Shown piece after piece: positions 51,773 to 60,508 of a DNA stretch of 64,000 bases. Below the pieces are notes generated by a model. It was not told where the DNA came from. It saw nothing but the letters and a program-made list of their open reading frames with translations, and did not search any database. Source of the DNA: Jatrophihabitans telluris (GTDB lineage Bacteria > Actinomycetota > Actinomycetes > Mycobacteriales > Jatrophihabitantaceae); contig NZ_CP097332.1 of the NCBI RefSeq assembly GCF_023516435.1, positions 2,046,001 through 2,110,000 on the forward strand, written 5' to 3'. Position numbers and translations under genes: made by a program. Within the stretch, counting starts at the first letter, position 1, and each line of letters starts with the position of its first letter.

Positions 51773-53518
51773 TCACCGCTTCGGATCGGCAGGTTCAGAA
51801 GCTTCCTGAATCTCTGGACGTTCATTCAACCATCCAGCGGGCGCAATGGCCGGACGCGCGGTCTCGGAGGCGATCTGGTTGCGGCCGGAATCCTTCGCCC
51901 GGTACAGCTGGCGATCCGCGGCGTAGACAGCCTCGGTGTAGGTGTCGTGGACGTCGGGGCTGAGCCCGATGCTCACCGTCACGGTCAGCCCCGGCGCAAT
52001 CGTCGACCACTCCTCGTCCTGCACGCGGCGTCGAAGTCGCTCGCAGATCCGCCACGCGGTGTCGGTGTCGACGTCGAGCATCGCCACCAGGAACTCCTCG
52101 CCGCCGTAGCGGGCGATCAGGTCATCGGGACGGCACACCGCGCGCAGCAGCTCGGCGATACGCACCAGGACCCGGTCGCCGGAGGGGTGCCCGAGCGAAT
52201 CGTTGACCTGCTTGAAGTGATCGAGATCCAGCAGCGCGATCCAGAGCGAACTCTTCTGTGAATGTGCCTGCTGGTGCATGGCGGGCAGCGCCAGGTCCAG
52301 GTAGCGGCGGTTGGCCAGCCCGGTGAGCGCGTCGGTCTGAGCGTGGCGCTCCAAGGTCGCCGTCTGCTCCAGCAAGGCCTGCTTGTCCTGCAGCAGCCGC
52401 TCGTTTCGGGCGAGCGCGTCGGCGGCCTCGTTGCGGGCCTGTTCGAGCTGGGCCTGGTGGGCCAACAGCCGTGCCCGGGTCGAAGCGCGACCGTGACGAA
52501 GCTGTTTCTCGGCGTCGTGAAAGGAACGAAAGCACGCCAGCGCCTTGCGTAGTTCACCGTTGCGCTCGTAGAGGGCGGCGAGTTCCTCGAGGACGTCGAC
52601 CTGTACCAGCAACTCGCCGAGTTCGACCGACTCGGCCAGCACGTCGGTGAGCAGTTCGATGGCGTCGTCCAACCGCCCCTGGTCCAGCAGCGCGGCGGGC
52701 ATGTGCTGACGCGCCGACATCTGTAAGGGCCGGTAGTCGTGCTTGACCGCGAGTTCGTGGGACTTCTCCAGCGTCGCCAGGGCTTGCTCGGCGGCCCCGG
52801 ACAGCTGCTGGATCGCGCCGAGATTGCCCAGGCTCAGGCACAGCTCGTAGCAGCGGTCCTGGATCTCGCAGTAGGTCACGGCCTCGGCGGCGTGCTCCAG
52901 CGACTCGGCCAGGACACCGGCGGCTTCGTCCTCGCGCCCCGCACCGCGAAGTTCGGGTACCAGCGACATCGCGTTGTTGACCAGGTTGGTGAGAATCGAC
53001 CACCGGCCCTGCTTGTCGACCGCGTCGGAAAACGACAGTGCGTATTTCAACAGATCACGGGCCGACTCGTGCTCACCGAATGAGTCGTAGGCGAACCCGG
53101 TGCGGTTGTGTACCCAGAACAACAGTTCGCGATGGCGCAGGGCCTGGGCGATCGTGCGCGCCGAAGTGAGCAGCTCCATGGCTTCCTCACCCAGGCCCAG
53201 CCCGGTCAGCGCGAAAGCCTGAGCGATGGCCAGCTCGCACCAGATTTCATCGGCATCGTGTTCGCGCAAAAGCTCTCGGCCGTCCTCGCAGGCGGCAATG
53301 GCTTGTTCGAGGTCGCCGGACCAGGTGAGCAGGCGAGCACGTTCGCGCAGCACTCTGGCCTGACCAACGGCGTCACCGGCTGCCGCGGCGCGAGGTTCGG
53401 CGAGGTCGCACAGACTCAGGCCGGAACGGAAGTCGCCGCGACCGGCCGCTTCGTGGATCTCCGACATCAGCGTCGCCAGATCCGCGCCAAAGAGTGGCTG
53501 GTCCCCGACCGCTGCCAT
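51773..53518 (-). CDS. TPR-GGDEF diguanylate cyclase
   Basis: A 581-residue protein from ATG 53518; GGGAGG lies 8 bases upstream, better than the GTG at 53524. Residues 15-330 form a helical TPR array (ALACFRSFHDAEKQLRHG at its end), then a coiled coil (LARNERLLQDKQALLEQTATLERHAQ) as linker. The GGDEF domain has the active site RYGGEEF and, five residues upstream, RPDD, a feedback-inhibition I-site. It should make c-di-GMP and be limited by product. It shares a transcript with the EAL-PAS gene, so synthesis and degradation are encoded together. Confidence 0.92.
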   Translation of the reverse strand: MAAVGDQPLFGADLATLMSEIHEAAGRGDFRSGLSLCDLAEPRAAAAGDAVGQARVLRERARLLTWSGDLEQAIAACEDGRELLREHDADEIWCELAIAQAFALTGLGLGEEAMELLTSARTIAQALRHRELLFWVHNRTGFAYDSFGEHESARDLLKYALSFSDAVDKQGRWSILTNLVNNAMSLVPELRGAGREDEAAGVLAESLEHAAEAVTYCEIQDRCYELCLSLGNLGAIQQLSGAAEQALATLEKSHELAVKHDYRPLQMSARQHMPAALLDQGRLDDAIELLTDVLAESVELGELLVQVDVLEELAALYERNGELRKALACFRSFHDAEKQLRHGRASTRARLLAHQAQLEQARNEAADALARNERLLQDKQALLEQTATLERHAQTDALTGLANRRYLDLALPAMHQQAHSQKSSLWIALLDLDHFKQVNDSLGHPSGDRVLVRIAELLRAVCRPDDLIARYGGEEFLVAMLDVDTDTAWRICERLRRRVQDEEWSTIAPGLTVTVSIGLSPDVHDTYTEAVYAADRQLYRAKDSGRNQIASETARPAIAPAGWLNERPEIQEASEPADPKR

Positions 53519-53692
53519 TCGCACATCCTCCCGTTTCGTCAGTTATCGGCGGCCGAGCCTACGAGCTGAGCCATTTCTCAGGCCTGCTGGCGTGAGTATG
53601 CAGCCTCACGGCTCCTTGCCGCTCGCCGGGCTCACAGCAAACGGGCAGGAAACCTTCAGCCAGTCCGGAGTGTCACCGTCTTTTCTGTAGCA

Positions 53693-54865
53693 ATGGAAAC
53701 ACTGGCGCCCGCCCCCGCGCAGGCCGATTGGACAACTGCTTTCGCAGACGCCGTCGGCGGCCGAGCTGAGGCTGCGACGGACCGGGGCGATGCCGGCCTC
53801 ATCGGTGAAACCGCCGCCGGGCCGGGCCGACGCCATGCCGCGCACTGGCGCTGGACCGCGGCTCGGCGCCGAGCGCCGGCCTGGCTCACGCCGTTGGCCG
53901 CCGTGCTACTCGGCCTGTCCGCCCTGATCAGTGTGCGGGCCGCCGACCCGGACGGCGGCAGCGACCTGTGGGCACTCCTGCAGAGCGCCGGCTCACACCT
54001 GCTCCGGTGGCGCTGGCAGTTCACCGCTGTGGTGGCGGCCCTGGCGGCACTGCACTACGCAGCCACCGCTGTCGCGGCCCGTGCCGCGGCGGGTCTGCGG
54101 TTGCCGCTGGCCGAGACGATGTTGGTGCAGCTGGCGGCATCGGCCGCCAACCGCATCAGCGCGGCGGGGCTGGGCGGCTCGGCGACCAATGCTCGCTACT
54201 TCAGCCGCCGGGGCCTTCCGGCCGCCGGGGCCCTCGGCGCCGTCGCTGCCCTCGGCGTGCTGGGCGCCGTCGCCGACATCGCTGTGCTGGGCCTGCTCGT
54301 GCTCGTCGGACCATCGCTCGGGCTGGCGGGCGCCGCCAACGAGATCGGCGTCCTGGCCGCCACCGCGTCGGGCGCGATCAGCCCGCTGCACTCGCGCTGG
54401 ACATGGCTCGTCGTTGCCGCGATCGCTGGGGGTGCGGTGCTCACCCGGGCCGTGTGGGGACCTCGGATTGCCGGCGTCGCCCGGCGGTCATGGTCGCCGG
54501 TCAGCGATCTGTTGCACTCGCCCGCGCGCTTGAGCCTGTTGCTGGCGGCATCAGGGGCAACCACGCTCATTTTGGCCTTCGCCTTCGCGGCCAGCGTGGC
54601 GATGATTCCGGGTTCCTCGTCCACAGCGGGGCTCGGGGCGCTGTTGGTCGGCTTCATGTTCGGGGCGGCCGCCGGCAACGCGGTGCCCCTCCCGGCCGGC
54701 GTCGGCTCTACCGAAGCCGCTCTGGTCGCGGTGCTGATGACTGCCGGCAGCCCCGCCGGGCCAGCCGTCCAGGTGGTCATCGCCTATCGGATCCTGACGT
54801 TCTGGCTGCCGCCCGCGGCAGGCTTGCTCGCTCTGCGCCGGCTGCGTCGCCGCGGCGCGCTGTAG
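53693..54865 (+). CDS. Flippase-like membrane protein (LPG synthase TM family)
   Basis: A 390-residue membrane protein from ATG 53693. The first 60 residues are cytoplasmic and charged; then about eight hydrophobic segments follow (LTPLAAVLLGLSALISVRA, and LLVGFMFGAAAGNAVPLPAG). The family pattern SAANRISAAGLGGSATNARYFSRRGL and LPAGVGSTEAALVAVLMTAG matches the UPF0104/LPG_synthase_TM group, which includes the flippase half of MprF. No lysyltransferase domain is attached. It may move a lipid or polyprenol-linked glycan. It lies 64 bases ahead of a two-component system. Confidence 0.85.
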   Translation: METLAPAPAQADWTTAFADAVGGRAEAATDRGDAGLIGETAAGPGRRHAAHWRWTAARRRAPAWLTPLAAVLLGLSALISVRAADPDGGSDLWALLQSAGSHLLRWRWQFTAVVAALAALHYAATAVAARAAAGLRLPLAETMLVQLAASAANRISAAGLGGSATNARYFSRRGLPAAGALGAVAALGVLGAVADIAVLGLLVLVGPSLGLAGAANEIGVLAATASGAISPLHSRWTWLVVAAIAGGAVLTRAVWGPRIAGVARRSWSPVSDLLHSPARLSLLLAASGATTLILAFAFAASVAMIPGSSSTAGLGALLVGFMFGAAAGNAVPLPAGVGSTEAALVAVLMTAGSPAGPAVQVVIAYRILTFWLPPAAGLLALRRLRRRGAL

Positions 54866-54929
54866 CCGATCACCGATGGCCGGGCGTGGTTCAAACCGAA
54901 TTCTTGCCCGCTTGCGCGACGATGCTGCT

Positions 54930-55619
54930 ATGACCGACCGGGTGCTGGTAGCCGAGGACGACCGAGCGATTCGCGAGTCCATCACCCGAGCCCTGCGTCT
55001 GGAGGGTTACGAGGTGGACGCGGTGGCCGACGGGGCGGCCGCCCTGGTCCGCGCGGCGGAGGCGGATCTGCTCCTGCTCGATGTCATGATGCCCGGCGTC
55101 GACGGGCTGACGGTGTGCAAGGTCCTGCGCGGACAAGGCAACGACGTCCCGATCTTGATCGTGACGGCGCGCACCGAGACCGCCGACCGGGTCTCCGGCC
55201 TCGACGCCGGCGCCGACGACTATGTGCTCAAGCCGTTCGAGCTCGTGGAGTTGCTCGCCCGGATGCGCGCGCTGCTGCGCCGCAGTGCCTCCTCGCGCGC
55301 CGCGTTGGCGGCTCCGGGCACCGAACTCGCGGTGGCCGACCTGCGGTTGGATCTGGCCTCACGCCGGGCCTGGCGTGGGTCGCGGGAGATCGGCTTGTCG
55401 CGCACGGAGTTCGATCTGCTCGAGCTGCTGATGCGCAACGAGGGCGTCGTGCTCGCCCACGCCACCATCTACGAACGCATCTGGAGCTATGACTTCGGGC
55501 CGGAATCGAAGAACCTGACGGTCTACATCAGTTACCTGCGGCGCAAGGTCGACGCGGAGGAATCGGTGAAGCTGATCCATACCGTTCGTGGCGTCGGCTA
55601 CACGGTGCGTGTGCCGTGA
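54930..55619 (+). CDS. OmpR family response regulator
   Basis: A 229-residue regulator from ATG 54930 (MTDRVLVAEDDRAIRESI). The receiver has the acidic pocket Asp10/Asp11, phospho-acceptor Asp51 in LLLLDVMMPGVDG, and Lys in DYVLKPFE. The winged-helix DNA-binding domain ends LTVYISYLRRKVDAEESVKLIHTVRGVGYTVRVP. It is close to MprA/TcrA-type regulators of actinobacteria. Its stop overlaps the kinase start by 4 bases (GTGA), so the two are a matched pair. Its likely target is the downstream secreted-protein gene at 57044 or the flippase. Confidence 0.95.
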   Translation: MTDRVLVAEDDRAIRESITRALRLEGYEVDAVADGAAALVRAAEADLLLLDVMMPGVDGLTVCKVLRGQGNDVPILIVTARTETADRVSGLDAGADDYVLKPFELVELLARMRALLRRSASSRAALAAPGTELAVADLRLDLASRRAWRGSREIGLSRTEFDLLELLMRNEGVVLAHATIYERIWSYDFGPESKNLTVYISYLRRKVDAEESVKLIHTVRGVGYTVRVP

Positions 55620-56962
55620 CCCTGCGGACCAAGGTCACCGTTGCCCTGATCGTGTTGTCGGCGCTGGCAACGGCCGCGATCGGGACACTGTCCTACCTCT
55701 CGACGGCCGACCGGCTGCGTAGCGAGATCGACACGTCCCTGCGCGACGTCGCGTCCTACGCCGTGGCCCAGACCGGTGGTGGAGGTCATGACCGTGCGCC
55801 CGACGGGCATGCCGCGGTGCAGTTGCAGACCGTCCTCGTCCAGCAGATCAGCGCCGACGGCTCGGTCCTGAGCGCGCCGGGCGGACTGGCGGTGCCGGTG
55901 ACCGCGACCGATACAGCGGTGGCGTCAGGGCGTACCGGTGATGTCTACCGCGATGTGACGATCGCCGGACGTCCGTACCGGATGCTCACGGTGCCCGGCG
56001 AGCACGGTGCGGTGCAGGTGCTCAGACCGCTGGCCGAAAGCCGCGGGGTGCTCTCGGCGCTGCGACTGCGCATCCTCATAGCCGCAGTGGCAGTCATCCT
56101 CGGGGCGGCGATCTGCGGGTGGCTGGTCTCTCGCCAGATCACCCGTCGTCTGCGCGAGCTCGCGGCCGCGGCCGGGCTCGTCGGACAGACCGGCAACCTC
56201 GACGTCACCATCGAGGCGGGCGGAAACGATGAGACCGGCCAGGTCGCTCGGGCATTCAACCGGATGCTGGCTGCCCTTGACCGGTCGCAACTGGCTCAAC
56301 GGCGGTTGGTGCAGGACGCCGGTCACGAACTGCGGACCCCGCTGACGAGTCTGCGGACCAACCTGGATGTCCTGGCCCGCCATCCCGGCCTGGACGCCGA
56401 CCAGCAACGCTCGATCGTCTCGGATCTGCAAGGGGAAACTCGCGAGTTGACATCCCTGGTCAACGAGCTGGTCGAGCTCAGCCTCGGCGGTGCCGGGCAG
56501 GCGAAGCCGCAGTACCTGACGGTGGCGGAGGTGGTCGGGCCGGTCATCGAACGCGCCCGCCGCCGCAGTGGACGCGCGATCACCGTGCGGGCCGACGAGT
56601 CCGTGGTCTTCGCGGTACCCGGCCAGCTGGAACGTGCGCTGGCGAACCTGCTCGACAACGCGATCAAGTTCAGCCCCGACGGGTCGGCGGTCGAGGTGAG
56701 CGTGGACCGGGGGCGCATCTCCGTACGCGACCACGGACCCGGTCTCGACGTCGCCGACGTGCCCAGGGTGTTCGACCGGTTCTATCGCTCGGACCGCGCT
56801 CGTCAACTGCCCGGGTCCGGACTCGGCCTGTCGATGGTTCTGGACCTGGCCCAGCGGGCGGGAGGAAGCGTGTTCGCCGCCAACCATCCCGATGGTGGCG
56901 CCGACGTCGGGCTGTGGCTGCCGCCGGCGCCCACACTCCAACCCGGCTTTAACCCTTCCTGA
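55616..56962 (+). CDS. Sensor histidine kinase
   Basis: A 448-residue membrane kinase from GTG 55616. TM1 is about residues 8-28, followed by an extracytoplasmic sensor (about 30-145), TM2 (RLRILIAAVAVILGAAICGWLV), and HAMP (SRQITRRLRELAAAAG). The H-box is DAGHELRTPLTSLRTNL with phospho-acceptor His237. N box LANLLDNAIKFSPDG, DHGPGLDV (G1), and GSGLGLSMV (G2) complete the ATPase. It phosphorylates the adjacent OmpR-type regulator. The sensor part is His/Gly-rich at GGGGHDRAPDGHA, so a metal ligand is possible. Confidence 0.95.
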   Translation: MTLRTKVTVALIVLSALATAAIGTLSYLSTADRLRSEIDTSLRDVASYAVAQTGGGGHDRAPDGHAAVQLQTVLVQQISADGSVLSAPGGLAVPVTATDTAVASGRTGDVYRDVTIAGRPYRMLTVPGEHGAVQVLRPLAESRGVLSALRLRILIAAVAVILGAAICGWLVSRQITRRLRELAAAAGLVGQTGNLDVTIEAGGNDETGQVARAFNRMLAALDRSQLAQRRLVQDAGHELRTPLTSLRTNLDVLARHPGLDADQQRSIVSDLQGETRELTSLVNELVELSLGGAGQAKPQYLTVAEVVGPVIERARRRSGRAITVRADESVVFAVPGQLERALANLLDNAIKFSPDGSAVEVSVDRGRISVRDHGPGLDVADVPRVFDRFYRSDRARQLPGSGLGLSMVLDLAQRAGGSVFAANHPDGGADVGLWLPPAPTLQPGFNPS

Positions 56963-56996
56963 ACCGAGGCCTTGTCTGCCTGCCGCACTCTGGTCA

Positions 56997-57024
56997 TTGA
57001 CCGGGTCGCAGCCGCGGCTAACCG
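56997..57024 (+). promoter_or_regulatory. Promoter-like pair before secreted-protein gene
   Basis: TTGACC at 56997-57002 and TAACCG at 57019-57024 are 16 bases apart, 20 bases before the ATG at 57044. The -10 is a poor match, so this is tentative. It would give the secreted-protein gene its own promoter after the kinase gene. Confidence 0.3.
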
Positions 57025-57043
57025 GCACGAACAAGGAGTGTTG

Positions 57044-57553
57044 ATGAACCCCGAATGGACCCCGCCGCCGGCACCGTCGTCGGCGTACCCGCAGACGCCG
57101 CGCCGCAAGCGCGGCCTGATCGCCGCAGCCGGCCTGGTCGGTGTGGGAGCCGTGGCCGGCGCCATCATCGGCGCGACCGCGCTGTCGAACGCCGCAACGC
57201 CGAGCACCAGCCCCTCGTCCTCCAGCTCGTCCAGCTCGTCCTCCGGTTCGACGTCGAGCACCAGCGAGGCCACCGAGCATCACGGCGGCGGACTGGACCT
57301 GTCCGGCACCGTAACCGCCGTCGGCTCGTCCTCGGTCACGATCAAGACCTCGACCGGGACCGTGCAGTACGCGGTCTCCTCGAGCAGTGACATCGACAAG
57401 AACGGCGAGTCGAGCCTGAGCAAGCTCGTGGTCGGTGACGCGGTGACCTTCAGCGTGGACACCGTGAACAACGTCAAGACGATCGACAAGCTGCACAGCG
57501 GCACCGAGAGTCTGAACCGTCCGACCGGCGGCAAGGACAACGCCGGCGGCTGA
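57044..57553 (+). CDS. Anchored DUF5666-like secreted protein
   Basis: A 169-residue protein from ATG 57044 with AAGGAG upstream. A Pro-rich N-terminal tail precedes one membrane helix (GLIAAAGLVGVGAVAGAIIGATAL), then a Ser-rich linker of about 30 residues (SSSSSSSSSS). The C-terminal domain LSGTVTAVGSSSVTIKTSTG, followed by VVGDAVTFSVDTVNNVKTI, is a small beta barrel like DUF5666 proteins. It is probably displayed outside the membrane. The HH and Gly-rich linker next to it may bind metal. It follows the histidine kinase by 81 bases and may be controlled by that system. Confidence 0.8.
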   Translation: MNPEWTPPPAPSSAYPQTPRRKRGLIAAAGLVGVGAVAGAIIGATALSNAATPSTSPSSSSSSSSSSGSTSSTSEATEHHGGGLDLSGTVTAVGSSSVTIKTSTGTVQYAVSSSSDIDKNGESSLSKLVVGDAVTFSVDTVNNVKTIDKLHSGTESLNRPTGGKDNAGG

Positions 57554-57571
57554 TCGTTCGATCGCTCCCTG

Positions 57572-57611
57572 ACAGTGGCCTCCACCGCGAGTGTGCGGTG
57601 GAGGCCACTGT
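57572..57611. terminator. Strong bidirectional terminator hairpin
   Basis: A perfect 17-bp inverted repeat. The arms (57572-57588 and 57595-57611) contain GTGGCCTCCACC and its complement, and the loop is GAGTGT. It lies between two convergent genes (stops at 57553 and 57654), the expected place for a terminator shared by both strands. It lacks a T-run, as usual in GC-rich actinobacteria. Confidence 0.8.
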
Positions 57612-57653
57612 GATGTGCGTCGGCGGCACGTCTGATGTGCGGCGGCGGCGCGC

Positions 57654-59297
57654 CTACGCCGAGGGGGCCCTCACCTCGGCGAGGGGGAGTTCGATCAGAA
57701 AGCACGCGCCGTGGTCACTGCGCACCGAAACCGTCCCGCCGTGCCCGGCCACGAGTGCTGCCACGATCGACAGCCCGAGACCGGTTCCCCCGTCGTTGCG
57801 GGAGCGCGACCGGTCGGTGCGATAGAACCGCTCGAAGATGTGCGCGGCGTCGTGCTCGCTCAGCCCTGGTCCGTCGTCGGCGACGGCGAGGATCACCCTT
57901 GCGCCAGCGGGCATATCGCCGTCGGCATCGGGGCTGGCGGCGGCGGTGGCCGGTACCGTGGACAAGGAAACCGTGATCGCCGTTCCGGCTGGAGTGTGCT
58001 GAACGGCGTTGCCCAACAGGTTGGCCAGGATCTGCCGCAATCGGGGCTCGTCGCCGGTGACGATCGGCGGCGGGTCGGTAGCGCCGAGCTCGAGCCGGAC
58101 GATATGAGCGGGGTTGACCGCCTGGGCGTCGTGCACGGCGTCGGCGGCAAGCGCCAGCAGGTCGACCGGCGTGCGGGCCAGCGGACGCTGCTGGTCCAGC
58201 CTCGCCAGCATGAGCAGGTCCTCCACGAGCAGACCCATCCGTTTGGCCTCGTCCTCGATGCGCCCCATCAGCCGCTGCACCTCGGGCGGCGACGGTGCGG
58301 CGCCCTGCCGGTACAGCTCGGCGAAGCCCCGGATGGACGTCAGGGGAGTGCGCAGCTCGTGGCTTGCGTCGGCGACAAACCTCCGCATCCGCTGCTCGGA
58401 TTCGCGCGCCGCTGCCTCCGAGGCGCGCATCTGCTGCTCGGAACGCCGGGCCGAGGCGGCCGAGGCCTCGCGTGCGGCGAACGCCGTCTCGATTTCCGTG
58501 AGCATGGTGTTCAGGGCCGCAGACAACTGGCCGACCTCGGTCGCCGGGTGAGCCGTCGGCACGCGCCGGGCCAGATCACCCGCGGCGATCGCAGCGGCGG
58601 TGTGTTCGACCTGGCGCAACGGCCGCAGGCTCGCCCGCACGATCAGGTACCCGACGCCGGCCACGATCACGACCGCCACGGCACCGATCATGGCCAGCAG
58701 GACCGACAACCGGTCGATCGTCTGCTGCACGTCACCGAGGCTTTGCGCCACGAGCAACGTGCCCTGGCTGCCGTCGGTGAGAGTGACGGGCCGAATCAGA
58801 ACCTGCCACTGCCCGCTGCCGGTGACGGCTCCGGTGGAGAAGGTCTGGCTACCACGCGCGGCACTGTGGGCACCGGTCAGCCGGGGCAGTTCGGGCAGCG
58901 GTTCGCTCGGGTCGATCAGATCGCTGGTCGGGCCGTAGGTGATCGCCCCTTTGCTGTCGGTCACTTCGAGCACGAACGCGCTGGGCAGTCGATGATGATC
59001 GCCGCCGGAGTCGTTGCCGTTCTGCTGGGACGCGCTCGTGCCGGCGGCCGAGCCCGCTATCGGCAGGTCCGCCGATGGGTGCTGGGCCACGGCCCGCAGT
59101 TGGGAGTCGACGCGTCCGAGCAGGTAGGACCGCATCGTGGTCACACCAACCGCACCGGAACCCACCAACGTCAGCGTCACCAGGAGCAACACCGTCGCGA
59201 TCAGCTTGACCCGCAAGGGCATCCGGGCGAGCGCACCGGGGACGGGCGTTCGCCGCGGGAGGCCGGCTTCGGGGGCGGCGACCCGGGTCGGTGTCAC
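57654..59297 (-). CDS. Sensor histidine kinase
   Basis: A 547-residue membrane kinase from GTG 59297, sharing one base with the stop of the regulator gene (TAGTG). TM1 is about 30-52 (VKLIATVLLLVTLTLVGSGAVG), an extracytoplasmic sensor of about 140 residues follows, then TM2 LLAMIGAVAVVIVAGVGYLIV and HAMP. A charged coiled coil (REASAASARRSEQQMRASEAAARESEQRM) links to DASHELRTPLTSIRGF. N, G1 and G2 boxes are LLGNAVQHTP, DDGPGLSE and GTGLGLSIV. It pairs with the OmpR regulator upstream and resembles the TcrY/PhoR group. Confidence 0.95.
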   Translation of the reverse strand: MTPTRVAAPEAGLPRRTPVPGALARMPLRVKLIATVLLLVTLTLVGSGAVGVTTMRSYLLGRVDSQLRAVAQHPSADLPIAGSAAGTSASQQNGNDSGGDHHRLPSAFVLEVTDSKGAITYGPTSDLIDPSEPLPELPRLTGAHSAARGSQTFSTGAVTGSGQWQVLIRPVTLTDGSQGTLLVAQSLGDVQQTIDRLSVLLAMIGAVAVVIVAGVGYLIVRASLRPLRQVEHTAAAIAAGDLARRVPTAHPATEVGQLSAALNTMLTEIETAFAAREASAASARRSEQQMRASEAAARESEQRMRRFVADASHELRTPLTSIRGFAELYRQGAAPSPPEVQRLMGRIEDEAKRMGLLVEDLLMLARLDQQRPLARTPVDLLALAADAVHDAQAVNPAHIVRLELGATDPPPIVTGDEPRLRQILANLLGNAVQHTPAGTAITVSLSTVPATAAASPDADGDMPAGARVILAVADDGPGLSEHDAAHIFERFYRTDRSRSRNDGGTGLGLSIVAALVAGHGGTVSVRSDHGACFLIELPLAEVRAPSA

Positions 59298-60013
59298 TAC
59301 CGGGGGACTCGCAGGACATAGCCCACCCCGCGAAGGGTCTGCAGCAGCCTGGGTTCGCTCGTGTCGACCTTGCGCCGAAGGTAGGACACGTAGGACTCGA
59401 CGACGTTCGCCTCACCACCGAAGTCGTAGTTCCAGACGTGGTCGAGAATCTGGGCCTTGCTCAACACGCGGCCGGGGTTCTCCATGAAATACCGCAGCAG
59501 ATTGAACTCGGTCGGGGACAAGCTGACGTGATCGCCGTCCTTGAAGACCTCGTGGGTCTCGTCGTCGAGTTCGATGTCGGCAAAGCACAGCCGTGCCGAG
59601 GGCTGATTCGCGGTCCCGATCGCGCTGCGACGCAGGATCACCCGGATGCGGGCGAGTACTTCATCGAGGCTGAATGGTTTGGTGACGTAGTCGTCGCCGC
59701 CGATGGTCAGGCCGGTCACCTTGTCCTCGGTGGAATCGCGCGCGGTCAGGAAGAGGACCGGGCAGCGCAGACCTTCTGAGCCCATCCGGCGGACGACCTC
59801 GAAGCCGTCGAGCCCCGGGATCATGACGTCGAGAATCACCACGTCCGGACGTTGTTCCCGGGCCAGGCGAAGGGCTTGGAAGCCGTCGGTCGCCGTCGAC
59901 ACCTCGAAGCCGGCAAAGCGCAGGCTCGCCGAGAGGAGCTCCACGATATTCGCGTCGTCCTCTACGACCAGCAGTCGCGCCTCCGGAGGCCGTTCGGTGC
60001 TCGAGTTGCTCAC
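59297..60013 (-). CDS. OmpR family response regulator
   Basis: A 238-residue regulator from GTG 60013 (MSNSSTERPPEARLLVVEDDA). Phospho-acceptor Asp62 lies in VVILDVMIPGLDG, and Lys in DYVTKPFS. The DNA-binding domain ends VVESYVSYLRRKVDTSEPRLLQTLRGVGYVLRVPR. It is PhoP/TcrX-like. It is co-transcribed with the downstream histidine kinase. A frame running to 60325 crosses the divergent small-protein gene and is not used. The gap 60014-60241 has an inverted pair GTTTCCTG (60114) / CAGGAAAC (60184). Confidence 0.94.
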   Translation of the reverse strand: MSNSSTERPPEARLLVVEDDANIVELLSASLRFAGFEVSTATDGFQALRLAREQRPDVVILDVMIPGLDGFEVVRRMGSEGLRCPVLFLTARDSTEDKVTGLTIGGDDYVTKPFSLDEVLARIRVILRRSAIGTANQPSARLCFADIELDDETHEVFKDGDHVSLSPTEFNLLRYFMENPGRVLSKAQILDHVWNYDFGGEANVVESYVSYLRRKVDTSEPRLLQTLRGVGYVLRVPR

Positions 60014-60241
60014 CGGGGCGCTCCGGAGCCTGGGTATCTGCCGCAACGGCACACTGTGTCCACCCGGCCAGTGTCCTGCACGGCGGACTCGGACACCTGA
60101 ACGTGGCCTGGGAGTTTCCTGTACAGCCCACCGACCGCCACCGACTGGCGGCGGGTCCCGAAACCGCCGGCCGGGGCCGCTGGCAGGAAACATGCAGGCA
60201 GACGGCAGCGACGTCCCAGGTCCGGACGGGACAACGGATGG

Positions 60242-60502
60242 ATGAGCACGTCGAGAACGCTTCCCGGTCCACCTGCTCACCAGCAGCCAGCTCACCCGCA
60301 GCCCGGTCGCCCGAGTGCCGCGCACGCTGCCCGGCGCCGGCGCGCCCCGAGCAGGGTTCTCCTGCCGTTGCTGGCGGGTCTGACCGCGTTGTGGCTGGGA
60401 CTGACCGCACCGGCCACGTCTCCGGTCGCCCCGGCGCAGCCGGTGGTGGCGCCCTCCGTGCTACCGGCCGCACCGCCTGCCACCATCCTCGGTGGACGGT
60501 GA
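60242..60502 (+). CDS. Small secreted or membrane protein, 86 aa
   Basis: An 86-residue protein from ATG 60242. A Pro/His/Arg-rich N-terminus precedes a hydrophobic segment (VLLPLLAGLTALWLGLTAPA), then a Pro/Ala/Val-rich tail. It may be a small membrane protein with an outside tail. It lies 6 bases before the flavocytochrome gene, so a role as accessory subunit is possible; in related loci an FMN-binding protein often fills this place, but no such domain is visible here. Coding status is moderately supported. Confidence 0.55.
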   Translation: MSTSRTLPGPPAHQQPAHPQPGRPSAAHAARRRRAPSRVLLPLLAGLTALWLGLTAPATSPVAPAQPVVAPSVLPAAPPATILGGR

Positions 60503-60508
60503 GTCGCC

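Noticed and set aside
53591-53610. CGTGAG / CTCACG inverted repeat upstream of the flippase-like gene
   Set aside because: Six-base arms with an 8-base loop are too short to separate from chance, and no matching site was found nearby.
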